From Bin52 sp965243345 (GTDB lineage Bacteria; Pseudomonadota; Alphaproteobacteria; Thalassobaculales; Thalassobaculaceae): a stretch of DNA of 64,000 bases. Positions 54,732 to 63,624 of the stretch are shown piece by piece. The notes under the pieces are model-generated. The model did not search any database. It was not told the DNA's origin and was given only the letters and a program-made list of their open reading frames with translations. How positions within the stretch are numbered: the stretch's first letter is position 1; each line of letters starts with the position of its first letter. The stretch covers positions 2,418,001 to 2,482,000 of the forward strand of contig CBDEUR010000003.1 of the NCBI GenBank assembly GCA_965243345.1. The letters run 5' to 3'. A program made the translations under genes and the position numbers.

Positions 54732-55777
54732 GGGCCGGTCCTGCGCTCGGCCGGCACAGCCGCAGCGTCCACGGTTCCGTCCGTCCGCCCGTCCCCTGTC
54801 GTGCGGTCGGCAGGCGCTGGCGCCAGGCGGTCCAGCAACGCGTTCCAGAAGCCCATCAACCCCTTCGGTGCGAAGATGACCGTCAGAATGACGACCAGGC
54901 CGACCAGAATGGGATAATGCTCCCACATGTTGGACAGTTCCTCCCGGACGACGATCAGCAGCGCGGTCCCGACGGCCGGACCGAACAGCGTTCCCGCGCC
55001 GCCGATGATCGTCCACACAACGCCCTCGCCCGACACATGGTAGAACATGTAGGTTGCCGAGGCGTATCGTCCGAACAGGGCGAACAGACATCCCGCAAGC
55101 CCGGCGAAACCACCGGCGATAACAAAGGCGATCCAGCGCAAGAAATAGACATTCAGGCCGATCAGGGACGCGCGGACATCGTTTTCCCGCACCGCCATCA
55201 GCGCCATGCCAAACGGGCTCTTGACGATCAGATACTTGAGGAAATAGGCCGCGGCCGCAACCGCAAGAATAAAGAAATACTGTACGGTCGGATCGGTAAG
55301 ACTGAGTTCGAACCCGCCGGTTTCCAGCATGGCGGGCATCGAGAAGCTGGTTCCGTCATCTCCCCCGGTCAGCGGTTTTGCACTGAGGGCGATGAAGTAG
55401 AAGATGAGCGAGAACACAACGGTGATGATCGCAAAGTAGTGCCAGGTCAGCCGCACGGCGAGCGCCCCGGCAACCGCTGCGGTTCCGATGGCGACCGTCA
55501 TGCCAAACCCCAGAGCCGGCCAGAATCCGAGTCCGAGCTTGGCGATGCCGATCGCGACGCCGAACATGCCCATGCCGAAAAACAATGCTTGCCCGAACGA
55601 CAGCAACCCGACATAGCCGAACAGGAGATTGACGCTTGCCGCAAACAGGGACCAGATGATGATCTCGGCCAGGATATCGAGCCAGTAATCAAACCCGATC
55701 GCCGGCAGAACCCACGGCGCGGCAACCAGGAATACCAAGACCACCAGCAGGACGGTGCGGTTGATACGGTCCTTCAT
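54728..55777 (-). CDS. livM: ABC transporter permease LivM
   Basis: 349 residues with about nine hydrophobic helices and the permease loop FGMALMAVRENDVRAS (the EAA-like contact to the ATPase). It overlaps livH by 4 bases (ATGA) and livG by 4 bases. Inner-membrane channel half of the importer. The last 30 residues are polar and probably cytoplasmic. Confidence 0.92.
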   Translation of the reverse strand: MKDRINRTVLLVVLVFLVAAPWVLPAIGFDYWLDILAEIIIWSLFAASVNLLFGYVGLLSFGQALFFGMGMFGVAIGIAKLGLGFWPALGFGMTVAIGTAAVAGALAVRLTWHYFAIITVVFSLIFYFIALSAKPLTGGDDGTSFSMPAMLETGGFELSLTDPTVQYFFILAVAAAAYFLKYLIVKSPFGMALMAVRENDVRASLIGLNVYFLRWIAFVIAGGFAGLAGCLFALFGRYASATYMFYHVSGEGVVWTIIGGAGTLFGPAVGTALLIVVREELSNMWEHYPILVGLVVILTVIFAPKGLMGFWNALLDRLAPAPADRTTGDGRTDGTVDAAAVPAERRTGP

Positions 55778-56631
55778 CGCGTTGCGCCGGCGAACAGTCC
55801 GTGCGGCCGTGCCAACAGGACGGCGCTCATCAGACAGAGCGAAACGATGCGGGCAACCGTCGGATCGGTGAAGCTGGTCACGATGCCTTCGGTAACCGCC
55901 AGGAGAACCGCCGCCGCTACCGTTCCGGGCAGGTTCCCCAACCCGCCAATGATCACCGCCATGAAGCAGAAGGGCAGCACGTCCACGCCGGTCTGAAAAT
56001 CGACGGTGGTGATCGGCGCGGCGACCGCACCGCCGAGCGAAGCCATCGCGAATCCAAGCGCGAAGGTGACCATGTATACCGTGCGTGCCGGCACGCCCAT
56101 GGCAAGTGCGGTATCCCGATCGAACCGCACGGCGCGCATCCATGTGCCCAGTTTGGTGCGGTGCAAAAAGACGAAGAATCCGAAGATGGCAACGATGGAA
56201 ACCCCGGCAGCGAAGAGCCGGTAGTAGTCGTACTCGATGCCAAACAGCGGGATCGTCCCCTCGATCGGCGGCAGAATGCGTTTGGGCGCCGCGCCGAAGC
56301 CGGCCCTGACGACTTCCTGTATGATGATCGACAGGCCAAAGGTCGCCACGATGGACAGCGCCGCCGTGCCGCGGATCGGCTGAATGACCGAGCGCTCGAC
56401 CAGAGCCCCCAGCACCAGCCCCACGAGCGGCACGATCAGAAAGGCGAGCCAGTAATTGCCGGTTGCCTCGAGCACGAACCAGGTGAGGACCGTCCCCACC
56501 ATGAAGAAATCGCCATGCGCCAGATTGATGATGTCGAGCAGCCCGAAGATAATCGACAGGCCGAGTGCGATAAGGGCGATGATCAGGCCCCAGACCAGGC
56601 CGTTGAGCGCAAGGGCAACGACAAGTTCCAT
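55774..56631 (-). CDS. livH: ABC transporter permease LivH
   Basis: 285 residues, hydrophobic throughout, with the LivH start pattern LNGLVWGLIIALIALGLS and FGLLDIINLAHGDF and the contact loop MRAVRFDRDTALAMG. The first of the importer genes; the isonitrile-hydratase-like gene lies 164 bases upstream on the same strand, so they may share a transcript. Confidence 0.92.
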   Translation of the reverse strand: MELVVALALNGLVWGLIIALIALGLSIIFGLLDIINLAHGDFFMVGTVLTWFVLEATGNYWLAFLIVPLVGLVLGALVERSVIQPIRGTAALSIVATFGLSIIIQEVVRAGFGAAPKRILPPIEGTIPLFGIEYDYYRLFAAGVSIVAIFGFFVFLHRTKLGTWMRAVRFDRDTALAMGVPARTVYMVTFALGFAMASLGGAVAAPITTVDFQTGVDVLPFCFMAVIIGGLGNLPGTVAAAVLLAVTEGIVTSFTDPTVARIVSLCLMSAVLLARPHGLFAGATR

Positions 56632-56795
56632 TCGACGATCGCTTAGCCGCCTGGTCGGCGGTTGTTTTCGATGCCGCCGGCCATGTCCTCCGGGTCAGCG
56701 GACACTGTCTGAAACGTCTTTCGGTTTGCGGAACCGGCAGATAATCGAGTGCATTCTCTCTTTGCGCGTCTGCGGGTGCGCTTCGGTGCCTCCGG

Positions 56796-57497
56796 TCATG
56801 TTCGTTCCTGAACGGCTTCGGCGGCTGCACGAACCGCCGCTGCGCGCCGGGATTGGCGGCCGCTCGCCGCCGAACGGGCCGCCGCCTCGATCTCCGGACC
56901 GGCTCCTTCCGGGGAGCCTGCATCGAAGGGCGGCTGCGGATTGTATTCGATGGCCAGTTGTATCGACTTTGCGACATCGGCACCGAACAGTTCGCCGGCG
57001 ACGGTGAGGGCAAAATCGATTCCTGCGGTCACTCCACCACCCGAAACGATATTGCCGTCCACGACGACCCGGGACGGGTCGGGGATCGCTCCGAAAGCCG
57101 ACAGCATCTCCCTCGACATCCAGTGACATGCCGCACGCCGCCCCTTCAGCAGGCCGGCGGCTCCCAGGACCAGCGACCCCGTACAGACCGACGTGACGTA
57201 GCGGGCGCCTTGCGCCTGCCGGCGGAGAAAATCGAGGGTTTCCCCGTCGGTCAGCAATGCGTTCATGCCGCCGCCGCCCGGCATGCAAACGAGATCGAGC
57301 TGCGGACAGTCCGAATAGGTGGTGTCCGGGAGAATGCGCATTCCGCCGCTCGACCGTACCGGGTCGAGGGATTTCGAGACCAGCAGGACCTCGCTGTCGG
57401 GAAAATGCGAGAAGACTTCGTGCGGCCCGGTCATGTCGAGCTGCATGATATCCGGAAAAACAAGCAAGCCTATCTTGAATGCCATCGCCTGCGCCAT
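56796..57497 (-). CDS. DJ-1/PfpI family protein, isonitrile hydratase-like
   Basis: 233 residues of the DJ-1/GATase1 fold. FKIGLLVFPDIMQLDMTGPHEVF opens the domain, the nucleophile elbow cysteine is in TSVCTGSLVLGAAGLL, and DGNIVSGGGVTAGIDFAL follows, matching the isonitrile hydratase (InhA) group that turns isonitriles into N-formamides. There is no C-terminal AraC helix-turn-helix, so it is not a GlxA-type regulator. ATG 57497 has AGGA about 6 bases upstream. It precedes the Liv importer on the same strand. The activity is inferred from overall similarity. Confidence 0.8.
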   Translation of the reverse strand: MAQAMAFKIGLLVFPDIMQLDMTGPHEVFSHFPDSEVLLVSKSLDPVRSSGGMRILPDTTYSDCPQLDLVCMPGGGGMNALLTDGETLDFLRRQAQGARYVTSVCTGSLVLGAAGLLKGRRAACHWMSREMLSAFGAIPDPSRVVVDGNIVSGGGVTAGIDFALTVAGELFGADVAKSIQLAIEYNPQPPFDAGSPEGAGPEIEAAARSAASGRQSRRAAAVRAAAEAVQERT

Positions 57498-57657
57498 CGA
57501 TTCCTGCCAATGGACGTGATGTTCGCACGGCCCCAACCTCGTTGCAACAGATCGGTCCGTATGGCGGACGAAGTGTTTCCATCGAAACCGCAACGCCGGA
57601 AACGGGCCGGCGAAGCGTGTCGCCGGCAGGCCGCGGCACGGCGGACGGGCTGCGCCG

Positions 57658-58443
57658 TTACCCGGCCGCCGGCACCAGCAGGCACCCGTCGCCGAGCGGC
57701 GAAACCGGGCTCAGGTCGCGGTGGTGCTGGTGTTCCGGCCGCTTGTGGCGGGTCAGCGCGTTGGCGACCGGGTTGAGGATCAGCGAGAAGATCGTGCGCG
57801 GCCAGGGCGTCATGTTGATCGAAGAGCCGTGGACCAGCGTGTCGCCGAAGATCAGCACCGTGCCGGGCGGCCCCTTGGCGGCGACCAGGCCGCCCTCGGC
57901 GACCAGGCAGGCCACCGTCTCGTCGTCGACCACCCAGAGCGGATAGCTCGTCGTCTCGGTATCCAGCGTCGCCGGCGCTACGCCGCGCCTGTGCGAGCCG
58001 CGGATGAAGACGATCGGCCCGTTGAACTCGTTCACCTCGTCGAGCAGCACGTGAAGGTTGAGTGCGAGCGGCTCGGGCACGCCGTCCTCGCCGCCGTGGG
58101 TCGCGAAATCGTAGTGCCATTGCCAGACGTCGCCGGAAAAGGCTGCCTTGGCGTTCACCTTGACCTGCTGGATGTAGAGATCATCGCCGAGAAGCTGCCG
58201 GGCCGGTTCGACGAGGCGGGGATGCCGGACCAGCCGGGCGTAGACCTCGCTGCGCAGGTGCAGGGCCATGGCCGTGCGTACGGCGTCGCTCCCCTTTTCC
58301 CGAAAATTCTCCGGCCGGCGCTCGGCGAAAAGCCGCGGCAACTCCGCCTTGAGAACAGCCACTTCCTCGAGCGAGAACAGCGACGGCAGGATCAGGAACC
58401 CGTCGTCCCGGAACCGTGCGATCTGTGTGTTCGTCAGTCTCAT
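57658..58443 (-). CDS. phytanoyl-CoA dioxygenase (PhyH) family protein
   Basis: 261 residues, Fe(II)/2-oxoglutarate oxygenase fold. Metal ligands H110 and D112 (WQWHYDF) and the distal histidine in TLVHGSSINMTPW (about 220) are present. The DGFLILP start and the loop GSHRRGV are usual in the family, which includes ectoine hydroxylase and proline/lysine hydroxylases. It adds a hydroxyl group to a small substrate. It lies 160 bases upstream of the DJ-1 gene on the same strand. Confidence 0.87.
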   Translation of the reverse strand: MRLTNTQIARFRDDGFLILPSLFSLEEVAVLKAELPRLFAERRPENFREKGSDAVRTAMALHLRSEVYARLVRHPRLVEPARQLLGDDLYIQQVKVNAKAAFSGDVWQWHYDFATHGGEDGVPEPLALNLHVLLDEVNEFNGPIVFIRGSHRRGVAPATLDTETTSYPLWVVDDETVACLVAEGGLVAAKGPPGTVLIFGDTLVHGSSINMTPWPRTIFSLILNPVANALTRHKRPEHQHHRDLSPVSPLGDGCLLVPAAG

Positions 58444-58532
58444 CAGCCTGCCGTCCGCCCGGACCGTCCCGTGTCCGAAGGGTAGGGCACAATCCGCCAG
58501 CCTGTCACGTCCCCCGTGCCGCCTGCCGCGAA

Positions 58533-58733
58533 CTCACAGGAAACGTGGAACAGCTCCACGCCGCCGGGGCCACGGGCATCGGTGCGGCGGGATGCACCGG
58601 CGGGTTCCGGGCACTGGATCCTGCGGAGCGGGAAAGGCTGGCTCGCCTGGCCGTCGACGCCACCCCGTGCCGGTTGGCACCGGCGGTGACGACACCCGCG
58701 TGCTCGACGGCTGCCCCACGCTCCGCTGCATGA
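58533..58733 (+). pseudogene. N-terminal fragment of a DHDPS-family gene
   Basis: One frame reads NVEQLHAAGATGIGAAGCTG followed by ALDPAERERLARLAV, matching residues of the 49129-50049 protein (NVQRLYAAGATGIVAAGCTG...ALDLAERERLARLTV) at almost every position for about 45 codons. Similarity stops near 58675 and the frame ends at 58733. This is a short, dead piece of a second copy, with the catalytic lysine part missing. The glutamate of the GTGEF-type loop has become glycine. Confidence 0.65.
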
Positions 58734-58799
58734 TCCCGGGCCGCGGGCGCCCCGGGACCGCCAGGGCGGGGCGAAGAACCGGCCCGGGCCCGCTGCCGG

Positions 58800-59717
58800 T
58801 TACTTGCCCCAGCGCATTGCCACGAGGTCAAGGTCGCGCGCCATGCGCATCAGGGTCTCGCGGGTCGGCGCCGGCAGCGGCGCGAGCGGGTGGCGCACGG
58901 CGTCGGACCGGATCACCCCGCCCTCCTTCATCACCGCCTTGGTCGCCCGCAGCCCGCACTGGCGGTTCTCCAGGTTGATCAGCGGCAGCATGCCGGCATA
59001 GAGCGCCTCCGCCTCCTCGCGCGACCCGGCAAGATGGCTGGTCACGATCGGGCGGACCCGCTCCGGCGCAAGCGCACTGGTCATGGTGCCGGTGGCACCC
59101 GCATCGAGGTCGGCGAGCAGTGTGATGCCCTCCTCTCCGTCGAACGGCCCGTCGATATGCGCGCCGGCAGCCGCAAGCAGGGCGCGGAGCTTGTCCGCCG
59201 TGCCCGGGGTCTCGATCTTGAAGTAGCCCACCGTCGGAAGCTCGCGCGCGATACGGGCCAGGAGTGGCACCGGCAGGGTGACACCGGACAACGGCGCGTC
59301 CTGGATCATGACCGGGATGTCGATCGCCTCGGCCACCGCCCGGAAATGCGCCACGATACCTTCCTCGTCCGCCTTCAGTGCCGCACCGTGGTAGGGCGGC
59401 ATCAGCATCACCATGGCGGCCCCCTCGGCCTCGGCACGCCGGCAGCGTTCCACCGCGATCCTGGTGCTGAAGTGACTGCAGGTCGCGATCACGGGAACCC
59501 GCGAGGCCACGTGGCCGAGGCACAGCGTCTGCAGCATTTCGCGTTCGGCATCACTCAGCAGGAACTGTTCGGAGTAGTTGGCGAGGATGCAGACCCCGTC
59601 CACTCCCTGGTCGACCATGCAGTCGAGAACCCGCCGCTGTCCGTCCGGATCAAGCCCGCCGTCATCATCGAACGGGGTGGGAACGATGGGAAAGATCCCG
59701 GTGTAGGGTGCGCTCAT
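58800..59717 (-). CDS. dihydrodipicolinate synthase family protein
   Basis: 305 residues. A DHDPS-type TIM barrel, but the carboxylate-binding loop reads ANYSEQF instead of GTTGEF, placing it in the divergent subgroup of sugar-acid dehydratases and aldolases. The Schiff-base lysine is in VGYFKIETPG. ATG 59717 has GAGGA upstream. Convergent with the DHDPS fragment and divergent from the CoxL-type gene. Probably acts on a 2-keto-3-deoxy sugar acid or hydroxylated keto acid. Confidence 0.84.
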   Translation of the reverse strand: MSAPYTGIFPIVPTPFDDDGGLDPDGQRRVLDCMVDQGVDGVCILANYSEQFLLSDAEREMLQTLCLGHVASRVPVIATCSHFSTRIAVERCRRAEAEGAAMVMLMPPYHGAALKADEEGIVAHFRAVAEAIDIPVMIQDAPLSGVTLPVPLLARIARELPTVGYFKIETPGTADKLRALLAAAGAHIDGPFDGEEGITLLADLDAGATGTMTSALAPERVRPIVTSHLAGSREEAEALYAGMLPLINLENRQCGLRATKAVMKEGGVIRSDAVRHPLAPLPAPTRETLMRMARDLDLVAMRWGK

Positions 59718-59869
59718 GGGAGTCCTCGCCGCCGGCCGATACGGGAACGGCGATCCTACAGCGCGGCACCGCGCGACGCGAGGCCCGCCGGGAAGACCGG
59801 GACAGGAACCCGTTCGCCCTTCACCGGGCCAGGGTTGCGTGTCGCACGGGAACTTGCCACCAATACCCC

Positions 59870-62797
59870 ATGGCCACAGTCGGAACCTCGATGCCCAGGG
59901 TCGAGGACCCCTCGCTCCTGATCGGTGACGGCCGGTTCGCGGACGACCTCGCTGAACCGCCGGGCTGCCTGCATGCCGCCTTCGTGCGCTCCCCGCATGC
60001 CCACGCCCGCCTGCTCGCCGTCGACACCGCCGCTGCCGCGGCCATGCCGGGTGTGCGTGCAATCGTGACCGGAGCCGATGTTGCACGGCTGACCTCCCCG
60101 TTCCTCTGCGGTGTCAGGGTGGCGGCACACCAGTACGCGCTCGCAATCGACCGGGTCCGCTACGTGGGCGAAGCGGTGGCCCTGGTAGTGGCGGAGGACA
60201 GGTACCTGGCCGAGGACGCCGCCGAGCGGATCGAGGTCGGCTACGAGCCCCTGGCGCCGGTGATGGACCCGGATGCCGCGCTTGCTCCCGGAGCGCCGGT
60301 GCTGCACCCCGACGCCGGTTCCAACCTGCTGCACGAGCGCGGCTTCAGCTACGGCGACCCGGACGGCGCCTTCGCCGCTGCCGGCCACGTGGTCTGCACC
60401 ACGGTTCGCTACCCGCGCAACGCCTGCACCCCGGTCGAGACCTTCGGAGTGCTTGCCATCTGGCGCGAAGGCGAGGACAGCTACGACGTCACCGCAAACT
60501 TCCAGGGACCCTACACGCTGCACACGGTGATGGCCCGGGCCCTCGGGGTTCCCGGCAACCGCCTGCGCCTGCGGACCCCGCCTGATTCCGGCGGTTCGTT
60601 CGGGACCAAGCAGGCGGTGTTTCCCTACGTGGTGGCGCTCTCGCTCGCGGCCCGTCTCGCCCGGCGTCCGGTCAAGTGGATCGAGGACCGGCTCGAACAC
60701 CTGGCGGCCGCGACCGCGGCCACCAGCCGCATGACCACCCTGCGTGCCGCGGTGGACAGCGACGGCACGGTCCGGGCGCTGGACTGGGACCAGATCGAGG
60801 ACTGCGGCGCCTGGCTGCGGGCGCCGGAACCGGCGACGCTGTACAGGATGCACGGCAACATGACCGGTCCCTACGCGATCGGGTCCGTCCGGATCCGCAA
60901 CCGGGTCGTGGTCAGCAACCGCACGCCGACCGGACTGATGCGGGGGTTCGGCGGACCGCAGGTCTACTTCGCGCTCGAACGCCTCATGGACCGGGTTGCG
61001 GCGGAACTCGGGCTCTGTCCGCTGGAGCTGCGCCGGCGCAACCTGGTGCCCGCAGACGCCATGCCCTGCACCACTGCTCCGGGCGCGGTGCTCGACGGCG
61101 GTGACTATGCCGCAACGGTGGACCGGGCTGTTCGCGATGGCGGACTGGCCGAGCTCAAGCGGCGACGCGACGCCGCCCGCGGCGAGGGCCGGCTCTACGG
61201 GATCGGCCACGCGATGGTGATCGAGCCGTCGATCTCGAACATGGGATACATCACCACCCTGCTCACCGCAGAACAGCGCGCCCGCGCCGGGCCGAAGAAC
61301 GGTGCCCTCGCCACCGCCACCGTCGCCATCGATCCCACCGGCGCGGTCACTGTTTCTGCCGCCTCGGTTCCGCAGGGACAGGGACACCGGACGGTCCTGG
61401 CCCAGGTGGTCGGCGACGAGCTCGGCATCGCCCCGTCGCAGGTTGCGACCGTATCCGAGCACGACACGCTGAAGGATGCCTGGTCGATCGCGTCAGGGAA
61501 CTACTCCAGCCGCTTTGCCGGCGCCGTCGCCGGGGCGGCCAGCCTTGCGGCCGGCCGGATCGCGGACCGGCTGCGCGACGTAGCGGCAAAGGAGCTGAAC
61601 ACCACCGCCGACCGGATCGAACTCGCGGACGGCATGGCACGTACCCGCGACAATCCCGACAACGCGGTCGCGCTCAACCGCCTGGCGGCACAGGCGCACT
61701 GGGCACCGCTTTCGGCCAGCCCCGGCGACGCTGCCGACGGTCTCAGGGAAACCGCGTTCTGGACCCCGTCGGGCCTGCGCGAGCCCGACGACCGGGACCG
61801 GGTCAATTCCTCCGCCACCTACGGGTTCATCCACGACTACTGCGGTGTCGAGGTCGACCCGGACGACGGGTCGGTTCGCATTGACCGCTACGTCACCGCG
61901 CACGATGCCGGCCGGCTGCTCAACCCGGCCCTCGCCGACGGCCAGATCCGGGGCGGGTTCGCGCACGGTCTCGGAGCGGCGCTGTTCGAGGAACTCGCCT
62001 ACCGGCCCGACGGAGCGTTCCTTGCCGGAACCCTGGCCGAGTACTGCGTGCCGCGTGCAACCGACATGCCCGAGCTGATCGTCCTGCACGACCACACCCC
62101 GTCTCCGGTCACCCCGACCGGGGCGAGGGGACTGGGCGAGGGCAACTGCATGTCGACACCGGTGTGCCTGGCCAACGCCGTCTCCGACGCGATCGGGGCG
62201 CCGGTCGACACGCTGCCGCTTACCCGCCCGCGGGTCTGCGCGCTCATCGGCGAGCACGAGCCGCCACCGCCGGACCGGGAACCGCCGGCGGCGCCGGAGG
62301 GAGGGGAGCTGCGCCAGTCCGGCACCCGCGGTGTCGCCATTCCGCCCCCGCGGCTGTGGGCGATCGTCACCGACCCGGAGCACCTGGTCCGGCTGATACC
62401 CGGCTGCCATTCACTCGAGTCCACCGGAGACCGTTCGTGGTGCGCGGTAGCCAGTCTCGGCGCCGGGCCGGTGCGCGGCCGGTTCGTCGCCCGGGTCCGG
62501 TTCGTCGAGATGCACGAACCGGACCGACTGGAGATCGCCGGAACGGCCGAGGGCCCGCTCGGATCAGCCAGCGGCCGCGCCACGATCCGGCTCGAACCGG
62601 CCGGGGACGGGGGAACCGATCTCGCCTGGGACTATGCGGTCACGGTCTCGGGAACCATCGCCGCCGTGGGTGGCCGGGTGCTGAATGCCGCTGTCCGGAC
62701 CGTGATCGACCAGGCGTTTGCCAGGCTCGCGCCGGAACCCCGGCGGAGCGGGTGGCTCCGCCGCCTGCTGCGCCGCCTCCTCGGAGGACGGCAGTGA
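59870..62797 (+). CDS. CoxL/xanthine dehydrogenase-type molybdenum subunit fused to a CoxG-like SRPBCC domain
   Basis: 975 residues. About 1-790 form the large molybdopterin subunit; the molybdenum loop reads TGLMRGFGGPQ, like xanthine-dehydrogenase-type enzymes and unlike the AYRCSFR of true CO dehydrogenase, and the catalytic glutamate is in GARGLGEGNC. About 800-955 form a CoxG/SRPBCC domain (WAIVTDPEHLVRLIPGCHSLE), normally a separate protein that anchors CODH to the membrane. A basic tail ends the protein. It hydroxylates a heteroaromatic or aldehyde substrate with water. GTGA overlap with coxM-type gene. ATG 59870 is divergent from the DHDPS gene. Confidence 0.87.
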   Translation: MATVGTSMPRVEDPSLLIGDGRFADDLAEPPGCLHAAFVRSPHAHARLLAVDTAAAAAMPGVRAIVTGADVARLTSPFLCGVRVAAHQYALAIDRVRYVGEAVALVVAEDRYLAEDAAERIEVGYEPLAPVMDPDAALAPGAPVLHPDAGSNLLHERGFSYGDPDGAFAAAGHVVCTTVRYPRNACTPVETFGVLAIWREGEDSYDVTANFQGPYTLHTVMARALGVPGNRLRLRTPPDSGGSFGTKQAVFPYVVALSLAARLARRPVKWIEDRLEHLAAATAATSRMTTLRAAVDSDGTVRALDWDQIEDCGAWLRAPEPATLYRMHGNMTGPYAIGSVRIRNRVVVSNRTPTGLMRGFGGPQVYFALERLMDRVAAELGLCPLELRRRNLVPADAMPCTTAPGAVLDGGDYAATVDRAVRDGGLAELKRRRDAARGEGRLYGIGHAMVIEPSISNMGYITTLLTAEQRARAGPKNGALATATVAIDPTGAVTVSAASVPQGQGHRTVLAQVVGDELGIAPSQVATVSEHDTLKDAWSIASGNYSSRFAGAVAGAASLAAGRIADRLRDVAAKELNTTADRIELADGMARTRDNPDNAVALNRLAAQAHWAPLSASPGDAADGLRETAFWTPSGLREPDDRDRVNSSATYGFIHDYCGVEVDPDDGSVRIDRYVTAHDAGRLLNPALADGQIRGGFAHGLGAALFEELAYRPDGAFLAGTLAEYCVPRATDMPELIVLHDHTPSPVTPTGARGLGEGNCMSTPVCLANAVSDAIGAPVDTLPLTRPRVCALIGEHEPPPPDREPPAAPEGGELRQSGTRGVAIPPPRLWAIVTDPEHLVRLIPGCHSLESTGDRSWCAVASLGAGPVRGRFVARVRFVEMHEPDRLEIAGTAEGPLGSASGRATIRLEPAGDGGTDLAWDYAVTVSGTIAAVGGRVLNAAVRTVIDQAFARLAPEPRRSGWLRRLLRRLLGGRQ

Positions 62798-63624
62798 AAC
62801 CGGCATCCTTCGCCTATGCCCGGCCGGATACCCTCGAGGAGGCACTCGAACTGCTGGCGCAGCACGGTGCCGAGGCCCGGGTGCTCGCGGGCGGCCAGTC
62901 CCTTGCCGCCATGCTCAACATGCGCCTGGTGCAGCCGCGGGTCCTCGTCGACATTTCCGGCCTCGCCCAGCTGGACACCATCGACGCGGATGACACCGTG
63001 ATGACCGTGGGTGCCTCGGTCACCCAGGCCGCGGCACTGCGCTGGCCCGGACTCGCCGCGCAGCCCCTGCTCGCGGCTGCCCTGCCCTGCGTCGGCCATC
63101 CGCAGACCCGGGAACGCGGAACGGTGTGCGGGTCACTCGCGCACGGGGACCCGAGCGCCGAACTGCCGCTGGTGCTCGCCGTGCTCGGCGGCGAGGTGGT
63201 GCTTGAGAAACGCGGCCGTCGCCGCCGGGTGGCGGCATCACTGTTCCAGCAGGGGGTGATGCTGACCGACATCGCCGATGACGAACTGGTGACCGCGGCC
63301 CGGTTCCCGGTCCGGCCCGGTCCGTTCGCAACCGCGTTTCGCGAAGTCAGCCCGCGTCAGGGTGACTTCGCCATCCTGGCAGTGGCCGCCGTCGCCGACC
63401 CCTCGGGGGTGACGGTGGGCTTCGGCGGCATCGCCGACAGCCCCCTCGTCCGAAGGCTCGACCACCTCGAGGCGGACGCCCTTGCCGACGCGCTCAACGC
63501 GATCGCCTGGGAAGCAGGCGGCGACAGCGACATGCACGCACCGGCATCCTACCGCCGGCACCTCGTCCGCCGCCTGGGTGCTGCAACCATCCGCGAGGCA
63601 TGCGATGCGCTACCTCGAGCCTGA
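62794..63624 (+). CDS. CoxM-type FAD-binding subunit of molybdenum hydroxylase
   Basis: 276 residues. The FAD-binding AGGQSLAAMLNMRL (about 33-46) and TVCGSLAHGDPSAELP (about 110-125) blocks are characteristic of CoxM/FdhB-type medium subunits. GTG 62794 overlaps the large-subunit stop by 4 bases (GTGA), with GGAGGA upstream. It passes electrons from the iron-sulfur subunit to the acceptor. Confidence 0.92.
   Translation: MKPASFAYARPDTLEEALELLAQHGAEARVLAGGQSLAAMLNMRLVQPRVLVDISGLAQLDTIDADDTVMTVGASVTQAAALRWPGLAAQPLLAAALPCVGHPQTRERGTVCGSLAHGDPSAELPLVLAVLGGEVVLEKRGRRRRVAASLFQQGVMLTDIADDELVTAARFPVRPGPFATAFREVSPRQGDFAILAVAAVADPSGVTVGFGGIADSPLVRRLDHLEADALADALNAIAWEAGGDSDMHAPASYRRHLVRRLGAATIREACDALPRA

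Noticed and set aside
56796..57497. GlxA/AraC-type transcription regulator
   Set aside because: The DJ-1 domain is followed by only about 40 residues without a helix-turn-helix, so it is an enzyme-type protein.
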